Origin: Pediococcus ethanolidurans
GTDB taxonomy: Bacteria; Bacillota; Bacilli; Lactobacillales; Lactobacillaceae
Length of the DNA: 64,000 bases
Reading direction: 5' to 3'
Assembly: GCF_001437405.1 (NCBI RefSeq)
Contig: NZ_JQBY01000004.1
Location: 55,031 to 119,030, forward strand
This document shows positions 56,122 to 64,000 of this stretch, one piece after another. Every line of letters begins with the position of its first letter. The first letter of the stretch is position 1. The notes beneath the pieces were generated by a model. It saw only the letters and a list, made by a program, of their open reading frames with translations. It had not been told where the DNA came from and ran no database searches. Position numbers and translations under genes: made by a program.

Positions 56122-56962
56122 ATGGTTACGCCCCTTAGTACTACTTTTATTAATTGGTCTGCTTGGCATTTTTGGTCTTCGCTGGACCCAACAAAATATG
56201 CGTAATGCAATCCCTTCCGCAAACTCACGGGTATCACCCATTATTTTGGTACCCGGCAGTAGCGCCACCCAAGAGCGCTTTGACGCTATGGTAAATGAGT
56301 TAAACAACAAAACTAAAACAACCAGCAGTCTTCTCAAAGTAACCGTGCACACCGATAACCATCTTTCCTATAGTGGTACCTTCGAACCCGGGCGTAGTCA
56401 CCCGTACATTGTGATTGCTTTTGAAAATAATGACGACGGCTATTCAAACATCAAAAAACAAGCGGCTTGGTTCAATCATGCCATGACTATCTTGAGTACA
56501 AGATATCACTTTAATCATTTTTCAGCTATTGGTCATTCCAATGGTGGGTTAGTTTTAACACGTTATCTGGAAAAATATTTTAATCAGCAAAAAATGCGTA
56601 TTAATACTTTGATGACAATTGCTTCACCGTATAATTTCTCGGAAACCAACATTGATAAACGGACTCAAATGTTGACTGATTTGATTCATGATAACAAAAA
56701 GATTCCTAGTAATTTGGTTATGTATTCTGTTGCCGGCACCGAAAATTACAACAACGATGGAACAGTACCGTTTGCGAGTGTTGAAGCTGGCAAGTACATT
56801 TTTCAAAAACAAGCCAAAAACTATACTCAAATCACAGTTACTGGCGAAGATACTACTCACCATGACTTACCACAAAATGGCGAAATCGTTAGTTTAATTC
56901 AACAGTATGTCCTGCATATTTCTGATACTAAACAGCGACCAGATGTTAATGTTCGTCATTAG
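56114..56962 (+). CDS. DUF915-family alpha/beta hydrolase, membrane-anchored or secreted
   Basis: This protein of about 282 residues has an N-terminal hydrophobic helix (about 6-24), which acts as signal or anchor, and then an alpha/beta-hydrolase domain. Its features are IILVPGSSATQERF (oxyanion loop), SAIGHSNGGLVLTRYL (GxSxG nucleophile), NYNNDGTVPFASVEAG (Asp region) and a His in HHDLPQNGEI. It matches the extracellular DUF915 group common in lactobacilli and listeriae. The substrate is unknown. I chose the ATG at 56114, 9 nt after AAGGAGG. It overlaps the upstream PTS IIC gene, a linkage that suggests action on the same glycoside or its ester. Confidence 0.85.
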   Translation: MLKWLRPLVLLLLIGLLGIFGLRWTQQNMRNAIPSANSRVSPIILVPGSSATQERFDAMVNELNNKTKTTSSLLKVTVHTDNHLSYSGTFEPGRSHPYIVIAFENNDDGYSNIKKQAAWFNHAMTILSTRYHFNHFSAIGHSNGGLVLTRYLEKYFNQQKMRINTLMTIASPYNFSETNIDKRTQMLTDLIHDNKKIPSNLVMYSVAGTENYNNDGTVPFASVEAGKYIFQKQAKNYTQITVTGEDTTHHDLPQNGEIVSLIQQYVLHISDTKQRPDVNVRH

Positions 56963-56997
56963 CAAAGTTGAATATTAGATTACAGCTTTAACTTAAT

Positions 56998-57027
56998 TCT
57001 GCCCTAAAAAAGTTGGACTTTAAAAAT
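56998..57027. other. Possible IS3-family end remnant
   Basis: TGCCCTAAAAAAGTTGGACT resembles, in reverse complement, the ends of IS3/IS150-type elements (AGTCCAACTTTTTTAGGGCA). No transposase is nearby; only this short stretch is seen. Confidence 0.3.
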
Positions 57028-57101
57028 GAGTTATATGTACTATTTTGATAGAATCATAGTGTAATAACTAAAAAAATAACTGCTTTTCATCAAATGGCGT
57101 T

Positions 57102-57128
57102 ATACTAATACGGTGCAAGGAATTGCAC
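57102..57128 (+). promoter_or_regulatory. Promoter -10 and palindrome before the P-type ATPase
   Basis: TATACT (57102-57107) is followed by GTGCAAGGAATTGCAC (57113-57128), a palindrome with 6-bp arms and a 4-bp spacer lying at the expected transcription start. This is a typical repressor position. The -35 is poor. Confidence 0.5.
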
Positions 57129-57157
57129 TTAAAATTGGATAGAAAGAGGCCAGTATT

Positions 57158-59929
57158 TTGGATAAAGTAAACCAAAAAAGTACAACGCGTTATGCGTCTA
57201 TGGATATAAAAGATGTCTATAAGTACTTTGATACTAAAGAATCAGGTTTATCTTCAGAACAAGCAGCTGGATTACTAAAAAAATTTGGACCGAACACGAT
57301 CCAGCGGAACAAAAAACAATCCCAGGTTAAAGCCTTTTTAAAAAACTTCACAAGTTTAATGGCCATTTTACTTTGGATTAGTGGTTTCATTGCGATTTTC
57401 GCACAAATGGTTGAATTAGGAATTGCCATTTGGGCCGTCAATGTAATCAATGGTATTTTCAGTTATTGGCAGGAGCATCAGGCTCAAAAAGCGACAAATT
57501 CGCTCTTAAAAATGTTGCCGACCTATGCCCAGGTTCTGCGGGATGGTAAACCAAAACAAATTAACTCAGAAGATTTGGTTCCTGGTGATGTTTTCATCAT
57601 TCAGGCTGGTAATAGTATTTCAGCGGATGCCCGCATCATTCAGTCCACCTCACTTCAGGTTGACGAATCGGCACTTACTGGTGAATCTGTTTTGGTCAGC
57701 AAACAAGTCAAGTACTCACATGGTGTCGGGCGTTTTGCCGAATCAAACTTAGTATTTGCGGGAACTGTTGCTGGTAGCGGAACTGCAACTGCTGTGGCGG
57801 TCGCCACTGGTATGCACTCAGAATTTGGTAAAATCGCCAAACTAACTCAGAGTCAAAAACACCACGCAAGTCCACTAGAAGTTGAATTGAATCACTTAAC
57901 CCGTCAATTATCGTTAATTGCTATTTTAATCGGTGCGATTTTCTTCGTTGCCGCAATCTTTTTTGTTCATTATCCAATTGCCAAATCGTTTATTTTTGCT
58001 TTGGGAATGATCGTGGCCTTTATTCCAGAAGGCTTATTACCAACTGTAACCCTTTCATTAGCACAAGGGGTCACTCGCATGGCAAAAAAACACGCCTTGG
58101 TTAAAGATTTAAACAGCGTTGAAACCCTTGGTGAGACAACGGTTATCTGTTCAGATAAAACTGGAACCTTAACGCAAAATCAAATGACCATTAATCATCT
58201 TTGGTTGGCTAGTCATGAATATACCGTCAACGGTGAAGGCTATGTCAACAACGGTCATATTCAACTAGATGGAAAAGATATTGATATCTGCAAACAACCA
58301 GATTTACAAATTTTGTTAAGAGTTGCCACCCTTAACAACGACACTAAGGTAGAAGCTCCAAAAACTGACGGTGATAACCCTAAGATTATTGGAACCCCTA
58401 CTGAAGCTGCACTAATCATTTTGTCGGAAAAAGCCGGAATCAATTTGGAAGAAGAAACCAAAAAGTTCCCTCGAATTGGTGCCTTACCTTTTGATTCAGA
58501 TCGAAAACGCATGTCCACTTTCCATAAAGTGGCTGATAAAACTACTATTTGTGTCAAAGGGTCATTAGATGGTATTTTGCCAATCAGTAAAACCATCCTA
58601 GACAACGGCAAAATTCGGCCAATTACAGATGCTGATAAGGAACAAATCAATCAAGCAGATAAAAAATACGCAGCTCAAGGGTTACGTTCCTTGGCAATTG
58701 CTTATCGAGATGCTTCCGATGCTAATTTGCCAGATGATCCTAAAGATTGGACAATTGAAGAAACTGAACAACATCTAACTTTCGTTGGTTTAACGATTAT
58801 GGCGGATCCTCCTCGTCCAGAAATTTTTGAGGCCGTTCATAAGTGCCACGAAGCAAGCATTCGAATTATCATGGTAACCGGTGATAGTTCTTTAACAGCT
58901 AAAAGTATTGCCGTAAAAATCGGAATTAATACTGATAAAGCACGAGTGATTACCGGTGATGAACTAGCAGAAATGCACACTGCGGACCTTAAAGAAGCCT
59001 TAAAAGGCGAAGTTATTTTTGCCCGTGTTGCACCTGAACAAAAGTATCGTATCGTCACTACTCTCCAAAGTAACGGCGAAATTGTGGCTTCCACTGGCGA
59101 TGGTGTCAATGATGCACCTGCCCTCAAAAAAGCTGACATTGGGGTTGCCATGGGTGTTACGGGAACCGATGTTGCCAAGGATGCTGCGGACATGATTTTA
59201 ACCGATGATAACTTTGCTTCAATTGTAGCCGCAATCGAAGAAGGCCGCACTGTTTATAGTAACCTGCAGAAGTTCCTTCTATATATTTTAAATAGTAATA
59301 TGCCAGAAGCTGCTCCTTCGATTTTATTCCTGTTTTCACGTGGTTTAATTCCGTTACCATTGACCGTTATGCAGATCTTAACAGTTGATTTAGGTACTGA
59401 TATGCTCCCAGCGCTTGGCCTTGGTGCTGAACAAAGCGAACCCGGAATTATGAAACAACCACCACGCTTACGAACTGCTCATCTGCTTAATCGTGGCATT
59501 ATTCTTAAAGCCTTTGCTTGGTATGGTATGGTGGCTTCAGTCATTTCAACCATTGGTTACTTCTTTGTCAACAGTCAACATGGCTGGCCAAATGTGGCTC
59601 TAGCAGCATCTGGTTCTGTTTATCAAGAAGCCACAACCATGACATTGGCAGCTATCGTCTTTTGTCAAATTGCGGCAGCTATTAACTGTCGAACGAAAGA
59701 CTCGTCCGTTTTCAGCATTGGGTTATTTAGTAACCGTCGTATTTGGGGTGGTATTATCTTTGAAGTTATCTTGCTAACCCTTTTGATTTACGTGCCATTT
59801 CTACAAGGGCTGTTTAATACAGCTCCAATCGACTGGCATGATTGGCTCTTACTTTTCTGTATTCCAATTCCACTTGTTTTAATTGAAGAAGGACGTAAAC
59901 TCTTTATGCGAAAACGGATTCGAGCATAA
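57158..59929 (+). CDS. Cation-transporting P-type ATPase (P2, Na,K-ATPase-like)
   Basis: This 923-residue ion pump has ten membrane helices. Motifs in order are an N-terminal cation ATPase domain, DESALTGES (actuator), FIPEGLLPTVTLSLA in helix 4, the phosphorylation site CSDKTGTLT (Asp near 333), a KGSLDGIL nucleotide-binding region, MVTGDSSLTA and TGDGVNDAPALKKADIGVAMG. The C-terminal segments YILNSNMPEAAPSI and LTVDLGTDMLPALGLGAEQSEP match animal Na,K-ATPases (PEGLL, DLGTDM) better than SERCA, so P2C-like Na+ or K+ transport is likely; Ca2+ remains possible. The start is TTG at 57158 with AAAGAGG upstream. A 16-bp palindrome at the promoter suggests ion-responsive control. Confidence 0.92.
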   Translation: MDKVNQKSTTRYASMDIKDVYKYFDTKESGLSSEQAAGLLKKFGPNTIQRNKKQSQVKAFLKNFTSLMAILLWISGFIAIFAQMVELGIAIWAVNVINGIFSYWQEHQAQKATNSLLKMLPTYAQVLRDGKPKQINSEDLVPGDVFIIQAGNSISADARIIQSTSLQVDESALTGESVLVSKQVKYSHGVGRFAESNLVFAGTVAGSGTATAVAVATGMHSEFGKIAKLTQSQKHHASPLEVELNHLTRQLSLIAILIGAIFFVAAIFFVHYPIAKSFIFALGMIVAFIPEGLLPTVTLSLAQGVTRMAKKHALVKDLNSVETLGETTVICSDKTGTLTQNQMTINHLWLASHEYTVNGEGYVNNGHIQLDGKDIDICKQPDLQILLRVATLNNDTKVEAPKTDGDNPKIIGTPTEAALIILSEKAGINLEEETKKFPRIGALPFDSDRKRMSTFHKVADKTTICVKGSLDGILPISKTILDNGKIRPITDADKEQINQADKKYAAQGLRSLAIAYRDASDANLPDDPKDWTIEETEQHLTFVGLTIMADPPRPEIFEAVHKCHEASIRIIMVTGDSSLTAKSIAVKIGINTDKARVITGDELAEMHTADLKEALKGEVIFARVAPEQKYRIVTTLQSNGEIVASTGDGVNDAPALKKADIGVAMGVTGTDVAKDAADMILTDDNFASIVAAIEEGRTVYSNLQKFLLYILNSNMPEAAPSILFLFSRGLIPLPLTVMQILTVDLGTDMLPALGLGAEQSEPGIMKQPPRLRTAHLLNRGIILKAFAWYGMVASVISTIGYFFVNSQHGWPNVALAASGSVYQEATTMTLAAIVFCQIAAAINCRTKDSSVFSIGLFSNRRIWGGIIFEVILLTLLIYVPFLQGLFNTAPIDWHDWLLLFCIPIPLVLIEEGRKLFMRKRIRA

Positions 59930-59949
59930 CTAACAAACTTTTAAATTCA

Positions 59950-59985
59950 AAAATAAAGTCAGGAAAATTTCTGACTTTATTTTTA
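59950..59985 (+). terminator. Terminator of the P-type ATPase gene
   Basis: AAAATAAAGTCAG pairs with CTGACTTTATTTT around an 8-nt loop. Confidence 0.88.
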
Positions 59986-60066
59986 TACACAAAATTAATT
60001 TTTGAAATCAAAAACCGTGGTATCATAAGGTATCAAAAATTGTTAATTGAAATGGAGAGATGTTTG

Positions 60067-60906
60067 ATGAGCGCTTTAACTGAAACTTTTGAGCTCCGTA
60101 ATGGTGTTAAGATTCCTAAAGTTGGCTTTGGAACCTGGCAAATTCCTGATGGTGAAGTTACTTACAGTTCTGTCAAAAACGCATTGGCTGCTGGGTATCG
60201 TCACATTGATACCGCTTGGCAGTATGGAAATGAAGCAAGTGTGGGTAAAGCTATTCGTGATTCAAAAATTCCTCGTGATCAAATTTTTGTGACCACTAAA
60301 TTACCAGCTAAAAGTAAAACTTATGCCGATAGCCTCCACTTTTTTGAAGAGTCTATTCAAAACCTTGGATTAGATTATGTTGATCTCTTTTTAATTCATG
60401 CACCATGGCCATGGGATGAAATGGGTGCCGATTACTCTAAAGAAAACGTTGAAGTTTGGCGGGCTATGGAAGAAATCTATAAATCTGGTCGTGCGAAAGC
60501 AATTGGAATTTCTAATTTTAATGTTCAAGATCAAAAGAACATCTTAGAACATTGCGACATTGAACCCATGGTTAACCAGCTTCAATATTATATTGGCTAT
60601 ACAGAACCCGGTAACGTAAGATTTGCCAAACAAAGTGGCATGTTAGTCGAAGCTTTCTCACCTTTGGCAACCGGCTATCTGTTGCATAACCAAGAAGTTG
60701 GTGATATTGCTAAAAATAATCACGTGTCAGTTGCGCAATTGGCAATCAAGTATTGCTTACAACATAATATTCTCCCCTTACCTAAGGCGATCAATCCTGC
60801 GCATATCGAAGAAAATACGCACTTAGATTTTGTGATTCCGGATGAAGACATGGAAACATTGGATAGTCTGGTCGACACTGCACCAGGTGAAGATCACAAC
60901 GAATAG
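60067..60906 (+). CDS. Aldo/keto reductase
   Basis: This NAD(P)H-dependent TIM-barrel reductase of about 279 residues shows the AKR tetrad: Asp in DTAWQYGNE, Tyr in the same segment, Lys in FVTTKLPAK and His in LIHAPWPW. AIGISNFNVQD and LPKAINPAHIEENT supply cofactor contacts. It probably reduces aldehydes or 2,5-diketo-gluconate-like carbonyls; the substrate is unknown. I chose the ATG at 60067, preceded by ATGGAGAGATGTTTG, over the upstream TTG. It is a single gene ended by a strong terminator. Confidence 0.92.
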   Translation: MSALTETFELRNGVKIPKVGFGTWQIPDGEVTYSSVKNALAAGYRHIDTAWQYGNEASVGKAIRDSKIPRDQIFVTTKLPAKSKTYADSLHFFEESIQNLGLDYVDLFLIHAPWPWDEMGADYSKENVEVWRAMEEIYKSGRAKAIGISNFNVQDQKNILEHCDIEPMVNQLQYYIGYTEPGNVRFAKQSGMLVEAFSPLATGYLLHNQEVGDIAKNNHVSVAQLAIKYCLQHNILPLPKAINPAHIEENTHLDFVIPDEDMETLDSLVDTAPGEDHNE

Positions 60907-60924
60907 CCTAAAATATACAGAGAT

Positions 60925-60971
60925 AAAAAAGGAGTTTTGAACGTTTGTCATCAAACGTCCAAACTCCTTTT
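60925..60971 (+). terminator. Bidirectional terminator
   Basis: AAAAAAGGAGTTT pairs with AAACTCCTTTTT, with an inner ACGTTTG/CAAACGT stem, between the reductase gene and the mazF remnant. Confidence 0.88.
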
Positions 60972-60977
60972 TATAAG

Positions 60978-61185
60978 CTCAAACAATCATATCTGCAATA
61001 ATTTCATCGACATTCGACAAAATCTTCGGACCACAATTAGTGATTTTTTTCATTTTACGTTCCTGAAGGTCCACTGAAATAAATTGTTCTGTCATAATCA
61101 CCCCATGCACCTCCGGAACCAGGCCAGTCAATTTTACATGCAACGGATAATTTTTATCATGCGACGTAATCGGAATTACCGTTGC
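60978..61185 (-). pseudogene. C-terminal remnant of a MazF-type toxin gene
   Basis: The minus strand encodes about 68 residues beginning ATVIPITSHDKNYPLHVKL and continuing GLVPEVHGVIMTEQFISVDL, then ERKMKKI and a helical end before a TGA. This matches the second half of MazF toxins (the PITS strand, the G-V-x-x-x-DQ-x-x-x-x-D strand and the C-terminal helix). The RPALVV N-terminal half and any start codon with ribosome site are missing, because the SDR gene's 3' end occupies that place and overlaps by about 10 bp. No antitoxin gene adjoins. It looks like a decayed toxin-antitoxin locus truncated by rearrangement. Confidence 0.72.
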
Positions 61186-61901
61186 AAATCCACGCCACCA
61201 TCAACTCGTAAAACTTGACCGGTCACAAATTCATTTTCCATACAGTACAAATAGGCCGACGCCACCTCAGCAATCGTTCCTACCCTATTCAAAGGCACAT
61301 TCTTCGCAAACGTCTTCTTTTGTTTCTCTAACTCGGTAGTTGTTAATCCGCGCCATAAACCAGTTGGTGTCCACGTTGGAGAAACCGCGTTAACCCGAAA
61401 ATTTGGCGCCAACTCAACCGCTAAACCTGCTACCATTGTATTAATCGCCTGATTACCCACAATTGCACCAGAAGCGTCACTTGGATGACCACCGGAACCA
61501 GAAGTGAAAATAAGTGAGCCTTGCTGGTTCAGATGCTTACTCGCAATTTTAGCAAGTTGTAAATTCACGAAAAACTTATCCTCAATGGTTTTACGAATTA
61601 ACGTCATTGAAGCATCCAAAAAGCCGCCACCCATGGCACCCCCAAGTGTCGAAATAACATGATCAAAGGGTTCTTGTTTTTCAAAAAACGAGGTTAATGA
61701 TTCCAAATTTTGCGCATCAAACGCTTGTCCCGATAACTTTGAATATTTTGTCGTGTTCTCAGTTAAAAACCGCTCTAATCGTTCCTGACTGTGACCAACT
61801 ACTTGCACATTCGCGCCCTTTTTCAAAGCTAGTTTGGCAACCTCAGCCCCAAATCCAGACGTGCCACCAATAATTAAAATATTTTTGTCTTTTAAGTTCA
61901 T
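61176..61901 (-). CDS. Short-chain dehydrogenase/reductase with atypical active site
   Basis: This 241-residue Rossmann-fold SDR has the cofactor motif IIGGTSGFGAEVA (GGxxGxG) and a conserved VISTLGGAMGGGF strand. Ser is kept in LIFTSGSGG and the C-terminal block TGQVLRVDGGVDLQ is normal. The catalytic YxxxK is absent: the equivalent region reads SGAIVGNQAINTMVAGLAVELAP. This resembles Lin1944-like SDRs that lack the Tyr/Lys pair, so it may bind NAD(P) without standard dehydrogenase chemistry, or use other residues. The start ATG has GGGAGAACAGAA upstream. Its 3' end overlaps the mazF remnant. Confidence 0.85.
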   Translation of the reverse strand: MNLKDKNILIIGGTSGFGAEVAKLALKKGANVQVVGHSQERLERFLTENTTKYSKLSGQAFDAQNLESLTSFFEKQEPFDHVISTLGGAMGGGFLDASMTLIRKTIEDKFFVNLQLAKIASKHLNQQGSLIFTSGSGGHPSDASGAIVGNQAINTMVAGLAVELAPNFRVNAVSPTWTPTGLWRGLTTTELEKQKKTFAKNVPLNRVGTIAEVASAYLYCMENEFVTGQVLRVDGGVDLQR

Positions 61902-61973
61902 TTCTGTTCTCCCAATCAGTTATTGCCCTCATTATAAAGAACCCAAAATTGAATTACGAACATTTAACTTAAC

Positions 61974-62498
61974 TTAAAAAATTTTGTACCATTGTAAGGC
62001 CACACTGATATTGGGATTAGCTGTGTAGAACAAGGTATCGACGCCACCAAGTTGCATCCCTTGTTTCTGATAAAACTGGCAAGCGTTTAAATTGTCGTCT
62101 TGAGCTTCCAATTGTAAGCCAATATATCCATTATCACGCGCCCATTTTTCGGCCGCATCAAATAATTGTTGACCAATACCGGCATGTCTGTGACCGGCTT
62201 GAATTGCAATGTTTTCAATATAACAAAATTTGTTCCAGTTTTTAAACATACGTATTTGTCCCACATTTTGACCATCCAAATAGGCAAAATATAATTGTTT
62301 TTGTGTATTCGTCAAATAAGATTCATCCGGTTTTTCGGCGGGAAATTTTGTTGTTTTGACATTTTCAAATGGTGCTTCTTGAATTGTCCATTTACCATTT
62401 TTTAACGTTGGAATCACCCGACCAGTCAACTCAAATTGGGTATTAGAACGATCCCAATCCATTAGGTTTTCTTTATTTAAAGCAACTATTTTAAGCAT
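61974..62498 (-). CDS. GNAT N-acetyltransferase (streptothricin-acetyltransferase-like)
   Basis: This 174-residue GNAT protein has GQIRMFKNWNKFCYIENIAIQAGHRHAGIGQQLFDAAEKWARDNGYIGLQLEAQDDNLNACQFYQKQGMQLGGVDTLFY, of which the core RHAGIGQQL is the acetyl-CoA P-loop. The ENIAI strand and the NLNACQFYQKQGM segment resemble Sat-type streptothricin acetyltransferases and related lysine acetyltransferases. It may act on an antibiotic or on a small amine; this is not proven. AGTAGTTACGTAAA provides a weak ribosome site. It is divergent from the DUF2075 gene. Confidence 0.87.
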   Translation of the reverse strand: MLKIVALNKENLMDWDRSNTQFELTGRVIPTLKNGKWTIQEAPFENVKTTKFPAEKPDESYLTNTQKQLYFAYLDGQNVGQIRMFKNWNKFCYIENIAIQAGHRHAGIGQQLFDAAEKWARDNGYIGLQLEAQDDNLNACQFYQKQGMQLGGVDTLFYTANPNISVALQWYKIF

Positions 62499-62608
62499 TT
62501 TACGTAACTACTTCCTTTATTTGTTTATTGTGCAAAGTATACCACTTTGAAGGATGCCTACTTTTGGCTTACTATTAAAGTTAGCCTACTAAGAGAGAGG
62601 GACTGCAA

Positions 62609-63823
62609 TTGAATTCAACTAAAGTCAATGATGCCCGCTATAAACTATCGCCATTTAAACACTTAACTGCTGAACAACTGAACTTGAAAAATAAAATCAT
62701 GACTTTTATTTCGGCTCACATCAACAAAAGTAACCCTGCCATTTTTACAATTTACGGTGAAGCTGGTACTGGTAAAAGTGTTGTCCTAAGTCAAATCTTT
62801 AATGATTTACAAACGGTAAGCCGTAGCGGTTCAGAAAAACCACTTGCTAAAACGAAAAATATTTTTCTTGTGAATCATCCTGAAATTTTAAAAATTTATC
62901 AAGAAATTGCTGGTGAGCAGCCCAATTTATATAAAAAGGATTTTGATCGCCCCACTACCTTCATTAACCGCCGCCATAAAGATCAGGTCATTTACGATAT
63001 CACTGTCATTGATGAAGCCCATCTGCTGCTGTCGCGTCCCGATCGCTACAATAACTTTGATCAACAAAACCAACTAGCTGAAATCATTAAATACAGTAAA
63101 ATTGTTATTTTAGTTTTTGATGAAAATCAAGTTTTAAAAACTAAAAGCTATTGGGATCGACAACGATTAAATCAAATTGTTCAAATCTATCCTCATGAAA
63201 ATTATGTTTTGCACGATCAATTTCGTATGCAAGTGGATTCTCAATTGATTACTTGGATAGATGATTTTACTCATGGTAAGATTGATTCACTTTCAAAACA
63301 ACGTGCGAATCACTTTGATTTTCGTGTTATGAATGATGCTAACGATATGTATCAATTAATTAAAAAACAAAATCAAAAATTTGGTTTATCACGCATTGTC
63401 TCGACTACTGGTTACCCCTCAAAATTGGATGGCGGCAAACACTACATTGTCGAGGGCAACTTTAAGTTACCATGGGATCAATACAATTATTCACGGCAGG
63501 CTTGGGCAGAAAAACCGGAAACTATTAATGAAGTGGGCTCAATTTATACTGTTCAGGGATTTGATTTAAATTATGTCGGTGTAATTTTGGGACCACCCAT
63601 TGAATATGATCCCCGTACAGACGGTGTGACAGTCAATTTAGATAAAGTGACCGACAGCGAAATTTTCAAAAAACGGGCTGACTTATCGGATCCAGTAGAA
63701 CTGACTAAAATTAAAAAAAGACTCATTATGAATACTTTGAATGTTCTACTAAAACGTGGTGTTCACGGCCTCTATATCTATGCTAGTCAACCTGCATTAA
63801 GGAAACGACTTGCGCAAATTTAA
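62609..63823 (+). CDS. DUF2075 P-loop ATPase/helicase-like protein
   Basis: This 404-residue soluble protein of the DUF2075 (Schlafen group 3-like DNA/RNA helicase) family has Walker A IYGEAGTGKSVVLSQIF (near residue 55) and Walker B ITVIDEAHLLLSR (near 135). A helicase motif III-like VILVFDENQVL, motif IV-like YVLHDQFRMQ and C-terminal SIYTVQGFDLNYVGVILG (superfamily I helicase motif V) follow. The nucleic acid substrate and role are unknown; relatives occur alone or with GIY-YIG or restriction-like domains in defence loci. The start is TTG at 62609 with AGAGAGAGGGACTGCAA upstream. A perfect 19-bp-stem terminator follows. Confidence 0.87.
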   Translation: MNSTKVNDARYKLSPFKHLTAEQLNLKNKIMTFISAHINKSNPAIFTIYGEAGTGKSVVLSQIFNDLQTVSRSGSEKPLAKTKNIFLVNHPEILKIYQEIAGEQPNLYKKDFDRPTTFINRRHKDQVIYDITVIDEAHLLLSRPDRYNNFDQQNQLAEIIKYSKIVILVFDENQVLKTKSYWDRQRLNQIVQIYPHENYVLHDQFRMQVDSQLITWIDDFTHGKIDSLSKQRANHFDFRVMNDANDMYQLIKKQNQKFGLSRIVSTTGYPSKLDGGKHYIVEGNFKLPWDQYNYSRQAWAEKPETINEVGSIYTVQGFDLNYVGVILGPPIEYDPRTDGVTVNLDKVTDSEIFKKRADLSDPVELTKIKKRLIMNTLNVLLKRGVHGLYIYASQPALRKRLAQI

Positions 63824-63850
63824 TCAGAATTTTTCTGCTGCATTAGATCA

Positions 63851-63891
63851 AAAAAGCAACGAAATCATTCGAAATGATTTCGTTGCTTTTT
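63851..63891 (+). terminator. Strong terminator of the DUF2075 gene
   Basis: A perfect 19-bp stem (63851-63869 with 63873-63891) ends in T residues and also works on the other strand. Confidence 0.92.
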
Positions 63892-63903
63892 CTAAATAAC
63901 TAA

Positions 63904-64000
63904 TGGTTGAAAGTACAAAAACACATCTCGTTGTCTGATACAAAAGCGTTCATGTTAACAAAGTTAGATTAAAGTGCCGTCTTCCAGCAAATTTGGGCTG
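63904..64000. repeat. Second, inverted copy of the 433-bp element (cut by window end)
   Basis: The reverse complement of this stretch matches 5720-5815 almost throughout: CCCAAATTTGCTGGAAGACGG, then ATGAACnCTTTT, CAACGAGA.GTGTTTTTGTA and TTTCAACC, with scattered single-base changes and no large gap. The rest of the copy lies beyond position 64000. Confidence 0.85.

Overview
This window looks like the chromosome of a low-GC, Gram-positive lactic acid bacterium, most likely a member of the Lactobacillaceae. I base this on AT-rich DNA with strong AGGAGG-type ribosome sites, and on the gene mix: pyruvate oxidase, Nramp and VIT manganese/iron transporters, a DHA2 efflux pump with a DUF4811 partner, 6-phospho-beta-glucosidase, a BCCT osmolyte carrier, RibU under an FMN riboswitch and TagGH. 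I see no rRNA, tRNA, CRISPR array or intact insertion sequence, and I cannot name a species.

Layout. 1-5.4 kb: small HTH protein, HAD phosphatase, a giant YhgE/Pip-like membrane protein and a class I glutamine-amidotransferase hydrolase. 5.4-10.5 kb: a 433-bp palindromic intergenic element, an orphan OppA-like lipoprotein preceded by a 35-codon cysteine-rich frame and a terminator, a MazEF-type pair and a GH1 enzyme with a CRE-like site. 10.6-25.2 kb: an FAD/NAD(P)-binding protein followed by a tandem hairpin array, then mostly single-gene units, two paralogous secreted proteins, a probable 500-nt structured RNA (about 20.7-21.2 kb) and RibU. 25.3-28.2 kb: a MerR regulator divergent from an efflux pump and its partner, across a perfect shared operator. 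28.4-41.9 kb: a cell-surface glycopolymer region (LtaS-like sulfatase, two CDP-glycerol glycerophosphotransferases, two polytopic GT-C-like proteins, TagGH). 42-50.3 kb: ligA, exoA, pyruvate oxidase, uspA, mntH and two VIT transporters. 50.4-64 kb: lipase-like protein, acetyltransferase, a second hairpin array, BCCT transporter, orphan PTS IIC with a DUF915 hydrolase, Na,K-ATPase-like P-type pump, aldo/keto reductase, a mazF remnant, SDR, GNAT and a DUF2075 ATPase.

Some genes plausibly work together. MntH imports Mn2+, the VIT proteins remove or store divalent metal, and pyruvate oxidase produces H2O2 and acetyl phosphate, so this block fits a manganese/oxidative metabolism neighbourhood. The 28-42 kb block can polymerise poly(glycerol phosphate), modify it and export it.

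The least explained content is non-coding. Two arrays of about 115-bp long-hairpin repeats lie 40 kb apart, with conserved ends but stems that vary compensatorily. The genes touching them show a strong orientation-consistent shift of third-codon-position G versus C. In addition there is a long RNA candidate whose 5' and 3' ends pair by 14 bp just before a strong terminator, and a Cys-rich leader frame with attenuator-like architecture.
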